From: Diplosphaera chodatii
Lineage: Eukaryota > Chlorophyta > Trebouxiophyceae > Prasiolales > Stichococcaceae
Direction of reading: 5' to 3'
Assembly (NCBI GenBank): GCA_032358165.1
Contig: JAALGY010000008.1
Span: 1-64,000 of the forward strand
Length of the DNA stretch: 64,000 bases
Shown here: positions 48,601 through 61,700 of the stretch, one piece after another
Layout: each line of letters opens with the position of its first letter
Numbering within the stretch: the stretch's first letter is position 1
Program-made: the position numbers and the translations under genes
Notes under the pieces: model-generated
Database searches by the model: none
What the model was told of the DNA's origin: nothing
Seen by the model: the letters and a program-made list of their open reading frames with translations, nothing else

Positions 48601-51600
48601 CGCTCGTCCGCGGCCTCGCACTCCGCCTTTGCCGCCGTCAGCGTGGCATCTGCCGCCTTCAGCGCCGCCTTCGCCTCAGTGACCTGCAGGGATCGTCAGT
48701 TGCCTGGACAGTCACGTCACAGTGGGAAGCGCCCATTTCATCATGTGCCCCACCACCGTCGTGCGCTGTCAACATGCTGACAGCTGGTGGTGCTGGGAGA
48801 TCGTCCGAGATGCAGCAGGCACACAGCCCATGCCCCGCATCTGCTGCAGGAGGTCTACGAAGCAGGCTCATCAACAGTGCAGCACACCTGGCGCTTGGCG
48901 GCCTCCAGCTTCGCCTGCGCCGCCTTGACGCGGCTGCCGCTCTCCTTGGCAAAGCTCGACTCCTCGCGCCTCAGTTCCTGCACAGTTGTGGACCGGGACT
49001 CGGTTGCGCAGCGGCAAGATCGTTCGGCGCTCCACAACCATCGACCAGGCTTTCGGCACAGGCTTGCAGATCAGAGGCATGTGTGGGTGGACAGGCTGTG
49101 CTGCTGCCTGGCAGCGCACCTCGGCCGTCTGCTGCATGTCCTTCAGCCGGGCCTCCGCGGCCGCAGCGTCCGCCCGCGCCGCCTGCAGCGCTTCCTGGGC
49201 GGCGTCGGCGGCGCCCCGCAGCTGCGACGCCTGCGACAGGCCCTCCCGCCCCGCCACCAGCCCCAGCGCGTGCTGCTTGATCTCCAGGTCCTTGGCAATC
49301 CTGCAGGGCCAGTTCATCGGTGCAATCAGCACCGTCGGATTGGGTGCAGTTGAGGATGCGAGGCAGACCTGCGGCTGCAGATGGCACAGCGTGTGCGACC
49401 CTCAAGCAGGCGGCAGCAGATGGGCGTGCCATAGAGCTGTGCAGGGAGGTTTTGTGGGCTTGACCGCACAGCCCTTGGATCACGGGACAAACCTGGCATG
49501 CTGGTCTGCAGCCGGTTTGAGCGCTTCCAGCTGCCGGCGCACGTCGTGCAGCGCACGCCGGTGCTGCTCCAATTCCGCCAGGCGCTGCTTCCAGGCGAAC
49601 ACCCGCTCCAGGGTGGACCCTGCGCGCCGTCAGCCAGGGTGTCAGACCATGCCAAGCCACTGCGCTGTTCGCGAGAGTGTCGCCAACATGCTGACAATGA
49701 CCTGACAGTCACTATCCAACATGTCCGCAGCTCTTAACAGACAACTGTAGGCGACTGTGCAGCATAGCAGAAGCAGGGCGCCCGCGAGTGCCTAGGTAGT
49801 CGATTGGTGCAACAACACCAACCCCCTGATTTCGTTCGTAGCGTTGCCACGCACCGCCGGAGCGCCGCGAGCCGCCGGTCAGCGTGCCGCCCGGGTTGAA
49901 GTCGTCGCCCTCCAGCGTGACGCACCGGTACCCGATCTCACGCACCAGCTTCGCAGCCGCCTCCTGGTCCTGCAGCACAAACTTCACCCTTGGGTTCAGA
50001 ATGTCACCTCGCATTGCAGGTCTCAGTGCCAAGTGTTCCCGCCCAGCTGGCAGGGTGCAAGCCGGCGCTGCACAGGGCTTGGACACGGTCTGACGTTGAC
50101 GGGTTTGACAGCAGGCCGCGCCGCTGATCGGCGGCGCCAGGGCTTGCAGGCTCACACCTTGCAGATGAAGGTGCGGCCGAAGGCGTGCTCCATGGCGGGT
50201 GCCATGCTGGCGTCGAAGTCCAGCAGGTCCAGCGCCAGCACGGCGCCACGCCGCGCGGCCTGCGCCCTCGCCTGCACCGACACCGGCTGCCCCCGCCTCA
50301 CCTGCAGTCACGTCAGCAGACGCGTTCTGCACTGGTACGACTTTCATCAGCAGCTTTCGCAATAGTCCGTTTCGAGGGGCTGAGACTGTACTCTGTGCAC
50401 TTCATGTACACTTGACTGGAGCAGTGTGGCCGTCAGGGTGTGGCATGCAGAGCTGGGGAATTGCACTGCAGGGCATAGGGACTGCACCTTGTCCAGGGGG
50501 ATCAAGGTGACCCGGCTGCGCAGCTTGCCGCGCGCCAGCAGCGCCTTGCCCGCCTCGGCGGTGTCCACCACCACCTGCAGACAGTGGGCTTAGGGTGTTC
50601 CCTTCCATGATGTTGACCTACTGCAGCATGGCCGGGCAGGGTGCCTGCGTTTCCCATGCCATCCATGATGATGGCGCATGTCGACAGCTGCGGCTGAAAT
50701 AGGTTGATCCCGCTGGGGTGACTGGTGCATGTGTGTCACGCTGAGCGGCACCTGGTACAGGGCGCCGCCGGCCGCGACCTCCACCGCGGTCTGGGCAGAC
50801 GCGCCGCCCAGGTCCCGCACCCCGTCGATGAGCCTGCCGACGGTGCCGCGCACGCAGCCCGCGTCGAAGCCCTGCCCCGGGTCGCTGAACTGGAACTCGA
50901 TGCCTGCATGCAGATTGCGCTTGAAGGGTGGGTCCTCCCATGCTCGAAGCAGCAAGTATCAACACAGACCACATGGTGGTTGCAGGAGGAAAGCCCAATG
51001 GTTGGGGCTGGCAGAGGTCATCAGGCCATGTTGAGTCGCGGAGGGGTGCTCAGAGTCAGGGTATCAGGAAAATGCAGTACCCACCGCCCAGCTGGCTGGC
51101 CATCTCGTCGGCGGCGGCCCGGCAGCGGTCCACCGCCCCGGCCTCTGTCTCCACCTGTGTCTCCAGCTCCCGCACCGCCCCGGCGTCGTGCCCGCAGCCG
51201 GCGAGCCGCTGCTGCAGGGTGTCCACCGCTGCCGTCGCTGACGCCAGCTCCTGCGGGAGGCCCGAGACGCCGCCTTGTCACCCAATGTGGTGTCACGAGA
51301 CCGTGATCAGACCAGACGTGTGTCAGCAGGAAGCCGACTGAGTTGAGCGGTGGCCTGACAGACCTTCTCGAGCTTGGCAGACGCCGAGTCCTGCTTCGCA
51401 GCGTCCTTCCGCAGCCTGGCCAGCTGAACAGCCGCGTGCTTCTCCCGCACGCTGGCTGCCTTGAGGTCCGCATGGGCCGCAGTCTGCAAGCAATGATGGG
51501 GGAATGTCAGACCGTTTGCAGACACCTGCGCTGCACCGCGCACCAGCCGCCCGGAAGCAGCACCACGCTGTGAAGCTGCTGCTGCGGTGGATGAGATGCA

Positions 51601-54348
51601 TGTTGGGCAGCACTGGCGCTGGGCAGCTTTCTCAGCAGAAACGCGTCAGCACACTCGTGCATCTAGCGGCACGTGCACGGCGCTGCCACCCCAGCTGTCA
51701 GCGGCACCGACCTGCGCCTGCCTGGCGTCCTCCAGCCGCTGCTTCAGCGAGCGGCCGCTGCCGTCGCGGCCGTCGCCCAGCCGCGCGCCCTCCACCTCCG
51801 CCGCCGCCGCCTCCACCGCGGCCTTGGCCCTGCGGGAAGGCGGTCGGGTTGTGCGAGTGTGCATTCTCTGGCAGTCCCAGCAGCCCGCCTGATGTGTCCA
51901 GAGCACGCGGTGCACAACATGGTGATGAAGGGGAAGTGCCCGTCCTGCGTTTGGTGCGTCCGGCACCGGACAGCGCGCATTGCAGCGGCTCCACACCAGC
52001 AGCAGCACATCAGACGCAGCGACAGCGGGCTCACCGCTCGTGCGCGGCGTGCGCCGCCTCGCGGGCCGCCGCCGCCGCTTCCAGCTTCCCCGCCAGCCCC
52101 GCGGCGTCCAGCTCGCCGCGCTGCGCCTGCAGCTGCTCCAGGGCCTCCTGCTCCGCCTCCAGCTCCTTCCGGCTGTGCTGGTACGCCTCGTTGCTGCGTA
52201 CCGCCCTGCAGCGATACAAGCATCGTCAGAGCCTGAAGCCTGGTGACGTGTCTGGGCGTCAGCTGGCCATATTAGCACGCTGCGTCCTCACATACCCATC
52301 AGTGCAGCAGGTGGGCATCAGGTTGAGTGCAGGGTGCAAGCCGGCGTGGGGCTTTGCCAAGCGTGCAAATGCTCCAGGGTGGTGCGCGCACTCTGTCACG
52401 AGCTTGGCCACGTGCGACTGCAGGTCGCGGATCTTGCCGCCAGACCGCTGCTCCCTGTTCTTGGACAGCACCTGCGCAGGGCACCAGGGCTGGTGATCCG
52501 AGACATCACTGTGCAGGGGTAACGCCCATGTTTGTCGTGTAGTCCCACGATGGGCTGACCCCTCATCGCAGCTTGAGCCGGCAACCAGCTGTAGGCGGTT
52601 GTACGACGGCAGGCTGCTGCAGCACAGCGCAGCCTGGACGGCACGTACACATGCTTGGCGAGCAGCAGGCGTGAGCACTGCGTCGGGCCGTGTGCCCAGC
52701 CGGTCCCCACCTGCAGCTGCTCCTCCGCCGCGCCGGCCTGGCTGCCGGCCGCCTCGCACGCCCGCGCCTCCTCGGCCACCCGCTGGCCCAGCTGCTCCAC
52801 CCGCTGCGCCGCGTCGGCCCGCGACCTGCACGAGCGGGGACAAGCAGTCAGCTCAGCAAGCCTTCTGAAGGAGACGCTTGTCGTGAACGGGGCTGGCACT
52901 GGAGACATGCACTGGCACAGCCAGCACCCTCAGTGCCGGCGCCATGCAACGTGCGGCGCCCGCAACTGCAACGAAACTGAACAGTCGCCCTGATCGCACA
53001 GGCGGACGGAGCACCAGCCGTCCGATGCGGAGCAAACCCAGAACCCCACCGCTGGTCGCGCGCCCAGGTCTGCTCGGCGACGCAGCGCTTGAGCTCCGCC
53101 GCCTCCACCTTGGCCTGGTTGTGGTCCGACGCCTCCTGCTTCTCCTGCCGCAGCTTGTTCAGCGCCGGCACGATGTCCTCCGCCAGCACCTGCGAAGCGA
53201 GGCACCTCAACATGTCAATCACGCCGCGAGCACGGTGCAGATAGGAGGGCGTCGCCAGAGTGCCACGGCGTCAGCAGCAGACGCCGGCGCCCTGCCTCGC
53301 CACCTCAGCTGGCACTGTCAGCCGGCTGCTCACATGGGGCGGTTGTCGGCGACAGCCCACCTTGTTGATCTCGTCCACCTTGACCTGCTTCTTCTCCAGC
53401 GTGCGCAGCGCGGCCTCCTTTTTGTTTTCGTACATGCGCGTGCCGGCCGCCTCCTCCAACATGCCCAGCACCTCGGCCGGCTTCATGTTGAGCACCTGAA
53501 GACAGTTTGTAGGGATTGTGGCAGAGCGTGCCTCTGGCAGGGAGAGTGTGCAGAGCTTCCAGGTCTGAAGTCCCATCAAGTCCAAAATGGCTGGCAATGC
53601 TGTCTCTCATGCCGGTACCTTGGTGATGCGGCCCTGCATGATGAGGAAGTGCGGGTTGTTGACGTTCAGCTGCACGCTGTGGAACATGGTCTGCACTCGG
53701 CTGGGCTGCGCGACGTGGCCGTTTATCAGGTACTTGTTCCGGCCGCCGATCACAATCTGCAGCAGAGAGGACAGCATCTGCAACATATGTTGACTGTGCA
53801 TGTCAATTGCACCTGAGCACATGTGCCGAGACACCAGAGTCAAGCCCAATCCATGTGTCGCACTGGTTTCGGTACCTGCCGCGTGACGGTGATCTGGTCG
53901 TAGTGCTGGTACCCGCCCGGGCTGTTCGCCTTGTCCTCATTGTTGAAGACGATCGACACCGAGGCCTTGGTGACGCCCGCCTGCCCGTTCTTGTATACCA
54001 GCTCCTGCAGGCTGCCCACCCGCACCTGCAGCATCGTCATGGCTCTGGAACCGTACTCTCACGAATCCAGCAGCGTCCCATGCTGACGCTGCCGGGTGCA
54101 ACCTGCCGCAGGTCTGCCCGCCGCACTGCCACAACTCGTGACAGCATGCCGCCAGTCTGCTGCAGCTGACCGCTGCTCACCTGCTGCATGTTGGTGATGC
54201 CCAGCACGAAGCAGATGGAGTCCAGGATGTTCGACTTGCCACTGCCGTTGAGCCCGGTGATGGCATTGAACTGAGGGTCCATGCCCGGCACCGTCGTGCG
54301 CCGCGCGAAGCTCTTGAAGCCATCTATGGTGATCTCCTCGACCCACAT
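45689..54348 (-). CDS. SMC2: Condensin subunit SMC2 (structural maintenance of chromosomes ATPase), complete
   Basis: SMC2 pairs with SMC4 as the ATPase core of condensin, which compacts chromosomes in mitosis. Exon 1 (54348 to about 54181) starts [18 protein letters not shown] and holds the Walker A motif GLNGSGKSN. Next come [50 protein letters not shown] and [15 protein letters not shown], all close to animal and plant SMC2. The first coiled coil follows at about 53190-51090. The hinge is at about 50905-49845 ([64 protein letters not shown]). The returning coil runs to about 46975. The C-terminal head carries [20 protein letters not shown], the ABC signature [13 protein letters not shown], Walker [20 protein letters not shown] split by an intron, and [20 protein letters not shown]. 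The last exon ends QSQENLVH and stops at 45691-45689. I estimate about 25 exons and 1,200 residues; inner coiled-coil exon edges are approximate. No key ATPase residue is missing. Confidence 0.97.
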
Positions 54349-55708
54349 GGTGCTGCCTCGCTGCGCCTGCCGGCCGCTGCCGGCAGGCTTGTTGGGATGC
54401 GAACAACAGCTGCAGGGACCTCAACCCTGCTTTGCTCCCGGGGCTGCCGTCATTTGTGTATAGCAAAGTGACGGATGGCAGAGTACACGGCAGAACCCAG
54501 AGCACGCCGGGGCACGCTGATATAGTAGCGATCGAGGGCAGGACAGTGGGATGGCACAGGCGGTGAGGTGCAGCAGCTGCTGCTGCTGACAACGAGCGCG
54601 AAAGCCAGGATGCCCGTGAACAGCAGTCGCAGACTCCAGCTATGTCTCTGCAAGGCGTGTCGTGAGCCAGGCTGCTGCGAGGTGCGCTCAGCCACTGAAA
54701 AGATGGAGACAGTTGCATTTCAAACGCTGAGCTAGGGTTCATATGAGTCATCACTTTTCGGCAACTTCTGCCCCCTCTGGGCCTGTGCGGTGCGGTGATC
54801 CCGCGGCCTTGCTTGCGGGCACACAGCGCCATATATACGTCCAAAAATCACTGACCCTTCTACAGCTAGGTGTCTGTCGCCGATCCTGCCACTAGCGCCA
54901 TCACGCGCAGGCTGTGCAACCCGTCAGCTGAATGCCATCCAGACTGGGCAGGCGCAACTTCAGCTGGCCACATGCATTCGCCTCGTACACGGGTGTCAAC
55001 ATAGACACACTGCGTGGACTCGGCTGACGGTTCATTTGTGCCGCTGAGACGCGCCCCGCTGCCGTCCTGCCAACCGGAACTGCCCCTCGAGACATCCGGT
55101 GAGTTCACGCTCAACAATCTCGAAAGGTGTTTATCTTTACAACGGCCCGCTGCCCCTCCAATGATTTGCTCACCGTAAAGACCGTGATTTGCGGCATTTG
55201 CTCCCATCGCACCACTGAGGGATGGATGTCGCCTCTGGTTGCTGTTTTCAGCAGCCTGAGGTTTGTACACATGCATCAGAGTGACCCGTGAAACTGCTGC
55301 AGAAGTCAGTCACAACAGACGCAGCCTGACTTGCCCACGGCACAGATTCACGAGTGGTGCATGTGGCACAACACTTCTGCTGCTGCAGCTGTGGCGCTGT
55401 AGGCTGCGAGTGCATGTCACTGCGACACACGGGCAGCACTCTTGTAGTGCCGTGGCCAGCGTCAGACGTGATGTTGCTGCGACGGCTGTGGTGTCTTACC
55501 CATGCCACACTGGCTGCTGCAGGCGGGGCAGCTCCTGGTCGGCAAGGCGGCCTAGGCAGCAGGACCTGACAGCAGCCTCAGCGGAACATAGTGGAACGGC
55601 TCAGGGCTGAGGACAGCGATCTGCAGCCAGCGTCCGTGCAGACCCCCGGCGTGGCGGCCACTCGAGCGGGGCGTCCGCGGCTGCTGCAGCTGACAGCAGC
55701 CGGGCAGC
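54349..55708. promoter_or_regulatory. Divergent intergenic region between SMC2 (-) and the U-box gene (+)
   Basis: About 1.36 kb lies between two outward-pointing start codons and must contain both promoters. It includes an E2F-type site near the SMC2 end (separate entry) and AT-rich patches (gatatagtag near 54520, catatatacg near 54830). No coding exon was recognised. Confidence 0.5.
54595..54603. promoter_or_regulatory. Candidate E2F-binding site (agcgcgaaa) upstream of SMC2
   Basis: The nonamer matches the E2F consensus TTTSSCGC read on the minus strand (tttcgcgct), about 250 bp upstream of the SMC2 start. E2F/DP factors drive S-phase and mitotic genes in plants and algae, so the site fits the gene. 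A single nine-base match in GC-rich DNA can be chance. Confidence 0.3.
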
Positions 55709-58700
55709 ATGGCCGCCTCAATCCCGGACGAGTTTGTCTGCCCAATCTCGGGGGATGTCATGCGAGACCCGGTGTGGCTGTCGACCGGGATCGCGGTGGA
55801 CCGCACCTACGCCGAGTACTACCTACAAGCGGGCTTCCGACAGTGCCCCGTCACCGGCGAGACCATCGCCGACACCAAGCTCGTGCCGGTAGGGACCTGC
55901 GCTGCGATGTTGTGTTGTCCTCAGGCACATTGCACACGGGCATAGGCGCGCCGTCGTGGCGCTTGTGGGTGCACCCGTCGTGCCAAACAGGCCTGCCAAC
56001 GCTGTCCGCAGGTGCCAAACATGCAGCTGTACATACAGAAGTGGGGCCGCCGCGTGGGCTTCGACCTGAATGCGCAGCCCTCGGATGAGGCGCTGACGCA
56101 TGCCATCATCCAGGTACTTGTGCTGACAGAAGTTCAGGTTGATTGCAAGGTTCGGTGCATCAGTGCTGCATTCATTGTGGCCTGATGTCCACGATGCAGA
56201 TCAGAGACAGCAGTCAGGGATGCTGAGGATGGTCTAAAGTTGCTGGACAACCCCCAAGCTGAAGCGTCTCCAACCCCTCAGGCTGCGGAGCATGCGGGCA
56301 GCCAGCGGCGGGTGTCCAGCCTGCCGCGAGCGACGCCGGAGGAGATCGCGGAGGCGCGGCGGGCGGCCGGCAACATCTCGGAGCCCAGCTCCCCGATGTC
56401 CCCGGCGTCGCAGGCGGCGGCGGACGCAGAGAAGCGTGCCGAGGAGGAGGACAGGCAGGCGGAAGCAGCTGATGCAGCGGCGGCGGCGGCGGCCGCAGCA
56501 ACCGCCGGCGACCAGCAGCCCAGCCCCCGCAAGCCCTCCGACATCTCGCTGACGCTCAAGGGCTGGGCCGCCGCCAATGCCGTGAGCTCGTTGCGCTGTT
56601 CGTCGCCCAAGCACATTTGTGTGCAGCTTGCAATGCAGCATCCAGTGTACACCTTGTCCTGCCATCATGCACCTTGTGGTTTGCAAAGAGCGCTGTCATT
56701 GAGCCAGCTGACCGCCTGCTGCCGGCTGCGCGCGCGAAAACAGGTGCAGACGCCTGAGGAGGAGGACGGCTCCACTCCGCACGCAGACAGCCCCGGCCTC
56801 TCACCGCGCCTCGAGGTGCGCTGCTCACGACTCCAGGCTTGCAGCAGTGGCCGTGACACCCAGCTGGCCAGCACAGCGTGCACAATGCGCACTCTGATAC
56901 GACTCGGAGCTACAGCTCGAGTCCCCTTACACACCACTGCTGCAGGGCGCGGAGAGCGGCATCCGCATCATCAAGGGCCCCGGCGGCGTGCCGCCCGGGC
57001 ACGACGGCACCAAGAAGGCGCCCGGCGGCAGCGGCGGCCTGTTTGGCAAGGTGCGCAGGCCTCGAGTGGCCTGCAGAACCTGCTCCGAACTCACGCACTT
57101 GCTGGTCCGCTGACGCTCACAGCGGGCCACACATCGTCTGCCATTGGTCAACCCGCTGTGCTTTCAAGCACATAGTGCAGGAAGCTGAGCTGTCAGGCCT
57201 GATGTTCCCGGCGCCATGTGCAGGTGTTTGGCAGCCGCAGCACCGCGCAGCGCACCACACCGTCTGCTGTCTCCCGCATGGTCGGCAACAAGTCCCCCAG
57301 GGTGGGCACAGACTGCCTCGCCGATTGCACAGTCACACCCGCACCTGCCCTGCTTCACATAAGCTTCCCCATTGCAGTGCAGCAGCCCTTCTCGTGCATG
57401 GGGACCAAGGTCAAGCAAGGTCGCAACTGCAAGCCCTGGCAATCTGCAGGCGTCGCCGCGCGGGTCCCGCACCCCCAGCCCGGCGCCCTCGCCCCAGGGC
57501 AGCCCCCGCGGCCGCGCCCCCAGCCCGCTGCCCAGCCCGCGCGCCGCCGCCGCAGCGCCGCCGCAGAACAGCCACTTTGCGCGCGAGGAGCCGCAGCCCC
57601 GCACCCAGTCCACACCAGAGGTGCCGTCTGATTGCACCCCCTCTCTGGCCCCCTACTACGTTTCGCTCGTGCTGCTCTGATGGCTCAGCTGTGCGGGGCC
57701 GCCCCCGCACCGTGCTCCAGCACCCGCTTGGCGTGAGAGGCGCGCCGGCTCGACCCCAGACCGCAAATCTCGGCTCTGGCTGCAGGGGGAGTCGCCGACC
57801 AAGGCGGCGGAGAGGGCGGCCGCCGCCTGGACCCCGCCCCCGCCGTCCGTCGCGGCCAAGTCGGTGGACAGTGTCCGGGCGCGGCCGCGGCGCTCGGCCA
57901 GCTCGTACGCCGCCTACACCGCGGCCGACACCGCGGCCTTCGAGGCGGCCTTCGGCGCGCACCTGGTGCCCGCCAAGGACATCACGCCGCCCGTGCCCGC
58001 GCCACCACCCAAGGTGGATGACATGTTGCGACCTCATCCTGCCCCTCGAGGCACCACCTACAATGTTCCCGGTCTGCATGGCATGTGCAATCCGGCTCGG
58101 CTGTTCTCAGACTGCAGGAGCGCTGCAAGTGCATGGTCCTGTTCTATAGGGTTGAGTTGGTGACCAGCACCATCCAGTTCGCAAACGACCTATCAGGGTG
58201 CTCATCAGCAATGAAGGTCTGTGCAGCGGGCTGACATCGCGAGGCGCCCGCTGCAGGTGGACGCCGGCGAGAGCGGCGACAGCTCCGACATCGTGGCCGC
58301 CGCGATGGCATCGCCGCAGCCGCCGCCCAACAGCAGCCTGCGCACGCGGTCCAACGAGGTGCAGCGCCGGCGCTCGTACTCGCCCTACGCCCCAGGGGGG
58401 CTGTTCGCCAGGCGGCCGGACCCCAGCCCCCAGGCCAGCACTGCATGGCTCCCGTGTGCAGCAGGATGGCAACCTGTTATATGTAAACCATGACCGACAC
58501 GTCGTGTGCGGTGCAACTGGTGCCTGGATGGTTTTGTGTTACCGTTGCCACAGAAGCTGCCCCAGGCTTGCCGCAGACGTCAGGGACGAACCTGCCGCCC
58601 ACTGTCCTGCTGCAGGCTGTCGACCGGCTTTCGCCCACCCCCGCGGAGCCGGACATCGCGGGCCAGCAGCTGGAGTCCCCCCCTGCACCGTCGGGCTCCC

Positions 58701-61700
58701 TGCTAGAGGAGGTAGGGCTTCGCAGACCGCCCAGGCCCCACCCTGCTCGCCGCCAGTCCCGCGTGTCCCTACATCAGATCACGCTGGCTGCCGACCTTCC
58801 AACCAAGCCTTGCAGCTGCATGACACTGATAGCCACGCTGGTGCATTTCCACCGGTCTTCCGACCGATGTGTCATGTGGCCCTTCGACTGACTGCAGTTC
58901 CAGGCGAGCAGCGACGCGCGCCAGGCGTCGAGCTCGCCGCCCCGCAAGCCGGGCGTGCCGCTGTCGATGGTCGCGCCCACGCCGCCTGACGAGGACGTAC
59001 TCGCAGCGCCGCCGCCGCCGCCGGCTGTACCAAACACGCTGCCGGTGCACAACGAGTTTGAGGAGCCGGACGTCGCAATCCCCGCGGCGGCGCCCGTGCG
59101 GCCGGGCGCCGCGCTGAAGCCCGCGGCGGCGATCGCGGCGGTGGCGGTGCCGGTGGCCGCCGCCGCGGGGCGGCAGGAAGGAGGGAGCGGCAGGACGGCG
59201 CGGCCGACCAGCTTCACGTCCTGGATCCGCGGCCGCGGCAACAGCTCCCAGGACGCTGAGCCCCAGGCGCAGGTGCAACAACCATGCGTCATTTGTGTGT
59301 CGCATGTTTGTGACCCTCCAACGCCACATGCTACAGCAGCAGATTGAACATGGAGCACCTGCTGTTGTGGAGATAGCCTGTCAGACGAGTGCAGAACACC
59401 TGGAAAGTGTTCAGAGTGCACATCGTGAGCAGCAGCTGCCAGTGAGCTGTGTGCTTGGGGCCCCAGGCTGCGCAGCAGGCGCCGCAGGCCGCGCTCGCGC
59501 CGCCGCAGCGCTCCGACAGCCTGTCGTCCGACGAGCTGGCGGCGGCGGCGGCGGCGGTGGACCACCAGCTGGGCGAGCCGGCGGGCGCCGCGGCTGTCAC
59601 TCCCCAGCGCGCGGCGGTCACACCCCTTGCAGCCAGCGGCGCCCCCGGCCAGCCGGCCCTGCAGCGGGGCGCGGCCCGGGACTCCAGGCCCAGCAACGGC
59701 GCCGTTCTCGGCGGCGCGGCGCTGGTCGGCGCCGCGGCGGCCGCGACGGTGGGCGCGGTCGCGATGGGGCGTGCCGCGGGGGAGCCCAGCGTCCAGAGCC
59801 CCGGCAGCCTGTCCGCGGCCGACTCCGAGGGCTCCTTCCGCATCCGCCGCGCAGGTGCGAAGAAGTGTCCAGCACTGGAGTGTGTAGTATGTAATGTGCG
59901 TGTACTGTAGCTATGTACATACTACAACCTGTTCAAGTCAACATTCTGACCCTGTAGTAGCGTCCAGTGCGAGTGAAGGCTCCTGGTGTCGGAGGGCGAC
60001 ACTGCACCCCTGGCCAGTGGTAGAGAGTGGAATCCGGGATCCCGTGTCAGGAGCCTCAGCAAATGCAAGCGCAGCTGTCACACATCGTGCTCACGGTGCT
60101 CTGCTCTGCACTGACACCGCTGCTGCGCTGCTGCCTGTGCAGGCGCCGGCCCCGACGACGCGGGCAGCCTGGCGGACGTGGCCTCGCCAGAGTCGCTGCG
60201 CGGCACGTCGACGCCCGTCGGGCCGCCGCCGGAGCAGGCCTTCAGCCCCGGTGCCGATGCCGCCCCCGTCCCCGCGACGCCGGCGAACATGCATGTGCGC
60301 AGCGGGAGCGCCAGCTCGCTCGGCAGCGGCGCGCACGGCGACGCCTCGGGCGGCAAGACGGCCGAGTACGCGCAGCTGACGCAGGTGGGCGCGTGTCGCT
60401 GGCATGCAGACTGCAAGTGGACACTTGCACGGCCGGGTGGCGGAACAACCCTGCAGTCATGCCTCCCGACAGCTGAGCCTTGCGCCCCCTCAGGTTTGCC
60501 AGCTTTGAGGGCCAAAATATGCTCTCACCGCACACAGGCCGCGGTCTCGCTCTCGACCTGCATGCGTAGACCCTGCTCCCGAACTCTAACTCCTGTGCCC
60601 CGCAGAGCATCCGGCGGCAGCGCTCAAGCCGCAACCCGTCCGACACGCACTCCACCGACAGCGGCGGCGAGGGCGGCGGCCCCGGCCGCCTGCTGGGCGC
60701 CGCCGCCGCCGAGTACACCGCCGGCCTGCGCGCCCGCCGCTCCAACTCCATGTCCTCCGAGCCCGAGGTGCGGCCACAACACCACACGCTCTGCAGTGTG
60801 TGCAGCAGCCAGAGTTGGCCGGCTGACGCGTCTGCTGTTCAGGTTGTCATGTCTGAGACCCACTGATGCATGTGCTGTCTGGAGGCCGTGAGCCTGTTGA
60901 GGCGGCAGACTCTCCCCTCCATCCAGCGATCGAGTCAGCCAGGAAGCCTGCTGATGCTTTGTGTGCCCGCATGCGCACCCAGCATATCGCTCAGCCTGGG
61001 CTTGACAGCCGCCCTGCTGTGCGCAGCCGCAGGGCCTCGGCATGCCGACGCCCAGCGCCGCGCCGGCCACCCCGGAGCACTCCGGCCGCAGCGGCATCTT
61101 CGGCCGCGTCGGCCGCCACCGCCGCAACAGCAGCAGCCAGGCGTCGCTCGTCAGCCTCGCCAGCATCGGCCGCAACGAGAGCTTCGGCGGCCCCGACACC
61201 CCGCTGCGCCGTGAGTTTTGCCGGCGCACTGTTGGGCTCATGGGCTTTTGCAGGGCGCAGCCGATGCTGGCAAGGTCACGTGACACAGACGGTTCCGCAA
61301 TGCCCACGATCGGTTGCTGCCAGGCATGCCACCGTCTGCAGATGGGCACCTGGCGGGAGCTGGCAGTCACCACATGGTTGCTGCACGGCCAGCTGGCAGC
61401 GTGACCCCTGCCCTGGCTACCGGGCAGCAACAACTGACGCTCTGCGACGAGGCGCTGGTCCCATCACGGTCCAGCGTCCAGAGGCTGAGCACGTGGTGGC
61501 TCTGTTCCGTGCTGCAGGCTCGCCGTCGGGCGCCAACCAGCGGATGCAGGACCAGGCTGAGGTGGTTGCCATCATCGCCAAGGCACGGCGTCGTCTGCAC
61601 CAACCTCTTCTGCTTCTCAGCTGCTCAGTCCGCCTCTGACATTCGGCTGGCTGTGCACTCAGCGCATGCTGGCGGCCGCTACACAGCCAGGGCCCCAGCC

